This document shows positions 57,399-64,000 of a DNA stretch of 64,000 nt, one piece after another. The notes below the pieces were generated by a model. It was not told the DNA's origin and ran no database searches. It saw only the letters and a program-made list of their open reading frames with translations. Position 1 is the first letter of the stretch; the number at the start of each line of letters is the position of its first letter. Location of the stretch: the NCBI GenBank assembly GCA_022559845.1, contig CM040123.1, positions 313,763,933 through 313,827,932 of the forward strand, in the 5' to 3' direction. The stretch comes from Amorphophallus konjac (lineage: Eukaryota > Streptophyta > Magnoliopsida > Alismatales > Araceae). The translations under genes were made by a program, and so were the position numbers.

Positions 57399-59930
57399 TC
57401 CCACGCCTGCCAAAACGCATCACACCCTTCATGGGAGAGACCCTCAAAAACACCTGATCTCCCACAACAAAACTGAGGGGTTGCCTCCTCCGATGGACAT
57501 AACTCTTCTGTCGGCTCTGTGCCGCCAACATCTTCTGTCAAACGAAATGCACCACCTCAACACACTGCTGCACCAAATCCGGTCATGTTAGGACACGCTC
57601 GCCCACTTCAAACTAATCAAGCGGAGTCCGACAAGGTCGCCCGTACAACGCCTCATAAGGAGCCATGCCAATGCTCGAATGGTAGCTGTTGTTGTAGACA
57701 AACTGTACTAATGGTAAATGGTGGGTCCAACTCCCCTGCCACTCAGGCAACATGACCTCAACATGTCCTCCAAAGTCTGGATGGTCCTCTCAGACTAACC
57801 GTCCGACTGAGGATGATAGGCCGAGCTGAATGCCAACTCCGTGCCTAGAGCTCTCTGGAAACTCCTCCAAAATCCCGAAGTGAAGCGCGGATCACGATCA
57901 GACACAATGGAGATAGGGACTCCATGCAACGCGACGATCCGCTCCACATACAAATGGGCCAACTTCTGCACGCTCCAACTGACTTTGATCGGCAACAACC
58001 GAGCCGTCTTCGTCAGTCTATCCACCATTAACCAAATACTATCATACCCACTGGACGTCCTCGGTAACCCAACCATGAAATCGGTGGTCATGTGGTCCCA
58101 CTTCCACGCGGGAATCTCCAAGGGCTAAAGTGTACATCCCGGTCGCTGGTGCTCAGCTTTCACCTGCTGATAGGTTAAACACCTGGCCACAAACTCTGCT
58201 ACATCTCTCTTCATCCCAGGCCACCAAAACTGCCTCTTCAGATTCTGGTACATCTTAGCCGATCCGAGGTGCACAGCATACCAGCTCCCATAGGCCTCTC
58301 GCAATACCGCGCGCCTCACCTGCCCCTCAGCTGGGACGTACAACCTACCTCTAAACCTTACAGCTCCATCCTCACCAAACTCCACCTCGGCCATCGATAG
58401 AATACGGGGTAGCTAGGGGTCCGCACGCTAGGCCTTAGTCACCTGACGACGGATAGTTGGCGTGACAGTCAAGCTCGCGAGAACAGCCGAACCCTGATCC
58501 TGAGGGATCTTGAGCCTAAAAGTCATGGCCGGCACCTGCTCCCATAACCTCCACTTCCTTAGCAACATCTGACTAACCACCACTTTCCTGCTCAAGGCGT
58601 CAGCCACGACATTCATTCTGCCAGGCTGATACGACAGAGTAATATCATAATCCTTCATGTACTCCATCCACCTCCTCTGCTTGAGGTTAAGATCCTTCTG
58701 GGTAAACACACACCTCAAACTCTAATGGTCAGTGAACATCTCGAACTTCTCACCGTACAGATAGTGCCTCCAGATCTTTAGGGTGAAAATCAATGCCGCC
58801 AACTCAAGATCATCAGTGGGGTAGTTCTCCTCATGTGGCTTCAACTGTCGAGATGCATACGCCACAACTCTACCATGCTGCATCAGCACGGCGCCCAAAC
58901 CTATCCTGGAAGCATCCGTACACACCAAGAAACCTCAACACCAACACTAGAGTGGTAGTGAGCAATCTCTTCAGCTCCATAAAGCTCCGCTCACATTCCT
59001 CCATCCAGACAAACAGCACATCCTTCCGCGTAAGCCTGGTCATCGGGGCCGCAATACGAGCAAAATGCTGGATGAACCTCCTATAATAGCCTGCGAGCCC
59101 CAGAAAACTCTGAATCCCCGTGACAGAAGTCGGCCTCGGCCACTGCATCACAGCCTCGACCTTGGCCGAATCCACGGAAACACCATCACCAGAAATCACG
59201 TGCCCCAGAAAGTGCACCTCTCGAAGTCAAAACTCGCACTTGCTGATCTTCGCATACAATTGGTGATCCCACAAGGTCTGCAACACCATCCTCAAATGAT
59301 GCGCATGCTCCTCAACAGACTGTGAATACACGAGGATGTCGTCCACAAATACGACCACGAACTAGTCTAGATACGGACGTAACACCCTATGCATCAAATC
59401 CATAAATGTCGCGGGGGCATTGGTGAGCCCAAACGGTATCACCAAGAATTCATAATGCCCATACCTCGAGCGGAATGCAGTCTTCTCAATGTCAGACTCT
59501 CGAATCCGCAACTGGTAATAACCCGATCGCAAATCGATCCGCAAAAACACCGAGGCAGACTGAAGCTGATCAAATAAGTCATCAATCCGAGGCAACGGAT
59601 ACTTGTTCTTAACAGTTGCCTGATTCAACTGCCGGTAGTCTATGCACAGCCTCAAACTACCATCCTTCTTCTTCACAAACAACACGGGCGCACCACAAGG
59701 GGAGAAGTTAGGACGAATATACCCCTTGGTAAGCAACTCCTACAACTGCGCCTTCAGCTCTCTCAACTCTGCAGGCGACATACGATAAGGGGCCTTCGAC
59801 ATATGCGCCGTACCTGGTACCACCTCAATCACGAAATCAATCTCTCACTGCGGTGGCAACCCTGGCAACTCCTCGGGAAAAATATCGAAAAACTCGCACA
59901 CAACCAGAATATCATCCACTTCCGGACACT
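57399..59930 (-). pseudogene. B pol: RT, RNase H, integrase (degenerate)
   Basis: On the minus strand from 59800: RT ([66 protein letters not shown], then [12 protein letters not shown] after a stop), thumb ([29 protein letters not shown]), RNase H ([38 protein letters not shown]), zinc finger (HLGSAKMYQNL, CLTYQQVK with the last Cys changed to Tyr) and integrase core (TTDFMVGLPRTSSG, VSDRDPRFTSG, YHPQSDG). At least five stops and two or more frameshifts interrupt it; one frameshift falls between RT thumb and RNase H near 58930. The integrase end continues at 20557 beyond C. Confidence 0.9.
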
Positions 59931-60515
59931 ACCGATCGACTAGAACCACTGAAGCGAGAAAACCCTGACAACCAGTGTCAAGCAATCGACGAGCCGAAAT
60001 AAGAAAATGGAAAGGGGAAGATCGGATACCTTGGAAATAGAAGGTGGGTCCACGAAGCTGCCAGAAATAGACCTTCTTCGAGCCGCAATCCACCATGGCA
60101 TGATGGGCCTCGAGCCAATCCATGCCCAAACTCACATCAAAGTCCTGAAGCGGCAATGCATGAAGCCTGGCCGGTAAGTTCCGCCCATCCACCCACACAG
60201 GCACCTTCTCAAGGAAATACGGGGTGAGCATGAAATCACCGGTAGGCAACTCCACCGCCAGATCACAGGACACCTCGGTCGCCGACTCCTCGACGCTCTG
60301 AGCAAAATCCTCTGAGATAATCGAAAGAGTACCTTCCACCATCTGCGACGCCTCAGCCTCCGCTCTGGTTATGTGAGTAACTCTGCCTCGGGATCTCTGC
60401 CTCCCTACAGTAGCTGACCGAGTCAGCTGAGGAAATTGTTCCTGCTGCTGGTACTGCTGCGGCTGTGGCGATAACTGCTGGGGCTAAAACTGCTGCTGTT
60501 GATGAAACTCGTGCG
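59929..60515 (-). pseudogene. B protease region with the catalytic motif deleted
   Basis: MVEGTLSIISEDFAQSVEES, then LPARLHALPLQDFDVSLGMDWLEAHHAMVDC, the typical Ty3/gypsy protease body. The segment that should lie between TLSI and ISEDFA, including the catalytic D(T/S)GA and the start of HSFIS, is missing without changing the frame, so about 15-20 codons were lost. A Q-rich linker lies upstream and is interrupted by the MITE. Confidence 0.75.
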
Positions 60516-60523
60516 GCTGACGC

Positions 60524-61086
60524 TAGGGATGTAAATGGATCGGGTTCGGCTCGGGTAGACCAATACCATATCCTATCCGTGAAAATTTTACAAATACCAT
60601 ACCTAGATAGTACCCTATTATTTTTGCAGGTATGGATACGGATATATCCGTCACGGGTATGGAAATATCCGCGGATATCCGTATCCGTCCATAAAGCATG
60701 AGTCAACATCCACATCCAAGGAAATGTGAGATTTATTAGAATTAAAAAAAAATAAATCTGGTCAATTCTTTCTTTTTAAAGTAATTTCTATATTTTATAA
60801 AAACGTCCGTATAATTTTAGCAAGAAGTTTAAACTTACAAACTTAACCAGACGGGCAACGGATTGAGTTCATATCAAAATCATAAACATGCACAATAAGT
60901 TATTAAGAGCGGGTTCGGATCTGGTACGGGTTCGGGTGCACTAAATCCATACCCTATCCGAATATGAAACGGGTATTTTACACATATCCAAACCCGAATC
61001 CATATCTATTTATTCGGGTATTACCCGACCCATCACAGATCGGGTGATGCGGGTAATCGGATTTACGGGTATTTTTGACATCCCTA
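60524..61086. mobile_element. hAT-type MITE (563 bp)
   Basis: Terminal inverted repeats TAGGGATGT and ACATCCCTA, with an exact 8-bp duplication GCTGACGC on both sides (60516-60523 and 61087-61094). Inside are subterminal repeats of words such as CGGGT and TATCCG, typical of hAT non-autonomous elements. No transposase. It sits inside the degenerate gag-protease junction of B. Confidence 0.92.
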
Positions 61087-61094
61087 GCTGACGC

Positions 61095-62214
61095 GGTCTC
61101 TGCGGATAGTCGCGTGCCATGTGCCCTGGCTGGTCACACCTAAAGCAAACCACGGGCGCCGAACACTGCCTGCCTGGATGAGAACCGCTGCACCAAGGAC
61201 ACCCGCCCGGAGAACCACTCACTGAACCCTGGCGTTGATAAGGCGGGGGCTGCTGAACACTGCTCACCGACTATTACTTCGACTCCCTGCGATCCCGGCG
61301 CCTCCTGCCAAAACCAGCTTCCTTGAACAGCTTCTTGAGCTTCGAGCCAAGGGATGACGAATCTGATGCTGAAGCCACATACTGAGCTACCCCTGAACCA
61401 CCTGCTGAGGGCTGGATGGTACTCTGATGATGCACGTCCACCAGCTAACCAAGACCCGCCTGCGCCTGACCTGCCCTGCCTTGCCCCCGAACCTACTGCA
61501 AGTCTCTCTCCATCACCGTTGTTGCCTTGCAAGCTGCATCCAAGTTAGCTAGACCCGATGCAAGCAAGGGATGCCTCAGCTCTAGCCTCAGACCCTCGAC
61601 ATCACTTCCTCATCTGCCATAATATGAGATGTATAACGGCCCAACTCAATAAACCTGGATCGGTATTGTATCACCGTCATGTCACCCTGGACCAACTCTA
61701 GAAACTCGCGCAGCCTCTACGACTTGATAAAAGATGGGCAAAACGTACGCTCAAAAGCCGTGACGAACTCCCGCCACGTAATCTGTCGAAGAGGATGGGA
61801 CTGGAACACTGCCCCCCACTCTGACGTCCACCACGTCCGGGCTGATCCCTACAATCGATGCATAGCCAGCACCACCTTCTCCTCCTCAACACACTCCATG
61901 GCACTAAAAATCCTCTCCAAATCATCCAGACACTCCTTGGCCACCTCTGGATCTGGCTGCCCGTTGTAAAGAGGCGGTTGGAACTGCAAGAAATCTCTCG
62001 GCACATGACCATGACCACCTCGAGACGACGAGCCCTCGCCAACATCACCACCCTGCTGCTGAAGAACATACTGGTACATGCCCCGGAAGAAGTCCTCTGC
62101 ACCAGGAACTCTCGCCACCTCAGCTGCATCTACCAGGAGTGCTGCTCTCCTCTTCCCTTCCTGGCCCCCACCTAACTCTCCCTGCTGGGAACGAGTCGCT
62201 CTCCTGGGAGCCAT
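61095..62214 (-). pseudogene. B gag (degenerate)
   Basis: Starts MAPRRATRSQQGELGGG at 62214 and carries FLQFQPPLYNGQPDPEVAKECLDDLERIFSAMEC, the Gag domain start, in frame to about 61849. Frames then shift: later fragments include a single CCHC-like CFRCDQPGHMARDY near 61150, whose last Cys is Tyr. Several frameshifts and stops. It would have made the particle shell. Confidence 0.8.
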
Positions 62215-62351
62215 AACCTCTTGTTAACAAAAACAAATAGCAGAATTAATAAAACACACGGGCCATATGCCCGTTGCCGACTGTACAGGGCATTCATGGA
62301 CCTTCTGGACCACTGCAATCATTTCGGATTCTTATGTACCTCCACAACCTT

Positions 62352-62363
62352 GCTCTGATACCA
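62352..62363 (-). other. Primer-binding site of element B
   Basis: Plus GCTCTGATACCA, two bases before the LTR terminus TGTGACG. Confidence 0.88.
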
Positions 62364-62365
62364 AC

Positions 62366-64000
62366 TGTGACGACCCGGGATCCGAGTATCGGAAAGGAAC
62401 CGGCGCGACTCGAACCCCGGCCCGCCACTCAAGAGCCCGAAGACTCGGAAGGGTTAAAGGATGGTGTGGGGATACAAGATAAGTTGAAATAACTGCAGAG
62501 ATAGCACAATAACAAGATAATAATGTGAAAAATTAAATAAATAATTAAACTGCTACAAGGTCTCGTGTATCTCATGTCCCAAAAATAAGTACAGTCCATA
62601 GAAAGAAAAGTACAAGTACACAGGGCATACCCCGACTCTGACAACTAGCAACTAACCTCGGCTACTAGAACCACGCTGAAACCCTACCGCACCCCGCGAC
62701 GACCCCGCCTCACCTGAAAATGTAGGGGTGAGCTTCATTTCACAGGCTCAGTAGGGATCCCGCAAACCCCCACCTCGCACGAAAGAACAAGGCGGAGAGA
62801 CACGAATAAGCACGGAAGATAACACTACCTACGAAAGTACGGTAGAATCGACAAGCGATAATAAATAAACGGAAAAGCTCTCTACACTAGCCACACCGTA
62901 TGAATGAACCACGGTCCGTCAAAACACAAGTCCATACCTGCCAGGAGACAAGAGCACCACCCACTAGAAGCAAAGTCGGATGCATCCCCTGACGTCTTAC
63001 ACCGCGCCTCAGCGTCTCGCTGCAACGCCCCAAGTGGAGACAGAGACACAACAGTAACCAGTACCACGAACAAGGACTAGCTGAGGTCGCACTCGTCAGC
63101 ACGGGCCCGACGCCCCCAACAAAGTGTGCACACACAGACCATGTGCCCTAGGTCAGATCCTCTAGCTGGTTCTTCCCCAAAGCCCGGACTCAGGCTACGC
63201 GAAGAGGCCCTACGGTAACCAGCCTAACAACCGTCTCTCTCGGGTAAGCCGCTCCACCACTCCCGGGTGAGTCAGCACACACGTGCCATAAGAAGGCTAC
63301 GACTAGTGGACGTGTCGCTGGAAGTAAGACTCTGACTCACGGAAACCACCGGCTACTCACTAACAAGGTACGGAGGTAACCCCCCATACCGACGCAGACT
63401 CTCGATAACCTGAAACGAGGAATACGGATGTCGGGGACACGAACGAGGTCCAATCGTCCCTCAAGTCACGCGGCACACCAACTGAGGTAAATGTTCCTCC
63501 GGAGACCCCTAGGCGCACCTATGGCTCACACCGGGTGCTCAAGGCAACCCTCGAGCCATATGCCACAAGGACCCAAAAACTAGCTCGACCGGAGGCTAAA
63601 CTGCCAAAGCGAAGCACGGATCAAAGGGGAACATGAACGCGACCCTCACCAGGGGCGCGACATTAACGCGTCCAAAGGTTAGGGCGCGATCCTGAGAACG
63701 CGCTCTTAGTGATGGGCGCGTTATTAAGAGAACGCGCCCAACGCTGTGGGCGCGATCCCACAAAACGCGGCGCCCATGAGGGACGCGATCTGGGCCAAAA
63801 CCCCATACACGCTAAGACGAACGCGCTACTCACCTTTGCCGCGTCACTAACGCAGTGTCCTAGGTGGGCGCGATCTCCATCATCGCGCTCGGTCGGGCGG
63901 GCACAATCCCAACCGCCAAAATGTTCATCTTCTCCAATGAACGCGCCCGATCGACGCGTCGCGTTCTCGAAGAACGTGACCCCTTAGACCGTCGCGATAC
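62366..64000 (-). repeat. 5' LTR of element B, cut by the window end
   Basis: Matches 17727-19360. The better-preserved copy of the hairpin set: ACGCGC/GCGCGT (63698-63721) and the 8-bp CGCGCCCA/TGGGCGCG (63733-63754). CCTACTGAGC block at 62711-62755. About 770 bp should follow beyond the window. Confidence 0.9.

Larger units (their letters stand above)
17727..64000 (-). mobile_element. Element B: Ty3/gypsy chromovirus, split by element C and running off the window
   Basis: Minus-strand element inserted in G1 gag. Its 3' LTR is 17727-20134, the integrase tail 20135-20557. The rest resumes at 57394 with integrase, RNase H, RT, protease and gag, then the PBS (plus 62352-62363) and the 5' LTR from 62366. 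The integrase reads across the C insertion: MRFGRRGK on the right, LSPR on the left. Many stops and frameshifts, and LTRs visibly more diverged than those of C, D or E, make it the oldest complete layer apart from G1. Confidence 0.9.

Noticed and set aside
60353..60715. 120-residue ORF across the MITE border
   Set aside because: Chance frame joining degenerate gag-protease linker and MITE sequence.

Overview
The window is nuclear DNA of a flowering plant, almost certainly gene-poor heterochromatin. I find no ordinary host gene. Nearly every base that can be explained belongs to transposable elements: Ty3/gypsy chromoviruses (Tekay-like), a Sirevirus-like Ty1/copia derivative, a Cassandra-type TRIM, an RNase H-bearing plant L1-type LINE and a hAT-type MITE. 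Primer-binding sites of the initiator tRNA-Met type (TGGTATCAGAGC) recur throughout, as is usual in plant LTR elements.

Layout. (1) 1-5683: a non-autonomous LTR element 'A' on the plus strand: truncated 5' LTR 1-1504, internal 1505-3606 with an unrecognised ORF carrying one stop, complete 3' LTR 3607-5683. (2) 5684-11101: non-coding, repeat- and hairpin-rich DNA ending in an LTR-like segment 'S' on the minus strand. (3) 11095-64000: one nested stack, all outer members on the minus strand. Element G1 (3' LTR 11095-13305, pol to 17726) is split by element B (17727 to beyond the window). B is split by element C (20558-57393, TSD CAACT). C carries a LINE (23415-29753, 15-bp TSD) in its 3' LTR, and element D (33721-53709, plus strand, TSD TGTAT) in its gag. 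D carries element E (39734-51381, TSD GCTTG) in its 3' LTR. G1 also holds a Cassandra TRIM (15844-16578, TSD ATCTT) in its RT gene, and B holds a hAT MITE (60524-61086, TSD GCTGACGC) in its gag/protease region. Read by eye, LTR pairs grow more alike from B to E, which fits the nesting order. I could not compute identities.

How the parts work together. G1, B and C once encoded gag-protease-RT-RNase H-integrase polyproteins; all are now broken, C by only three in-frame stops. D and E encode Gag only and would need enzymes from elsewhere. D's LTR termini, zinc knuckles and 3' end resemble those of C, so C-type elements are its likely helper.

The most unusual signal is not coding. The LTRs carry dense arrays of short, family-specific hairpins or repeated words: GCGGTC/GACCGC in G1, CGCGCCC/GGGCGCG in B, GACGCC/GGCGTC in C and D. 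In E there is a ~70-bp tandem repeat with three hairpins per unit whose stems change sequence between units while mostly staying complementary, plus two arrays of short direct words in the U3. Palindromes in LTRs are known from maize Sireviruses, but this diversity and the covariation across neighbouring unrelated elements deserve attention.
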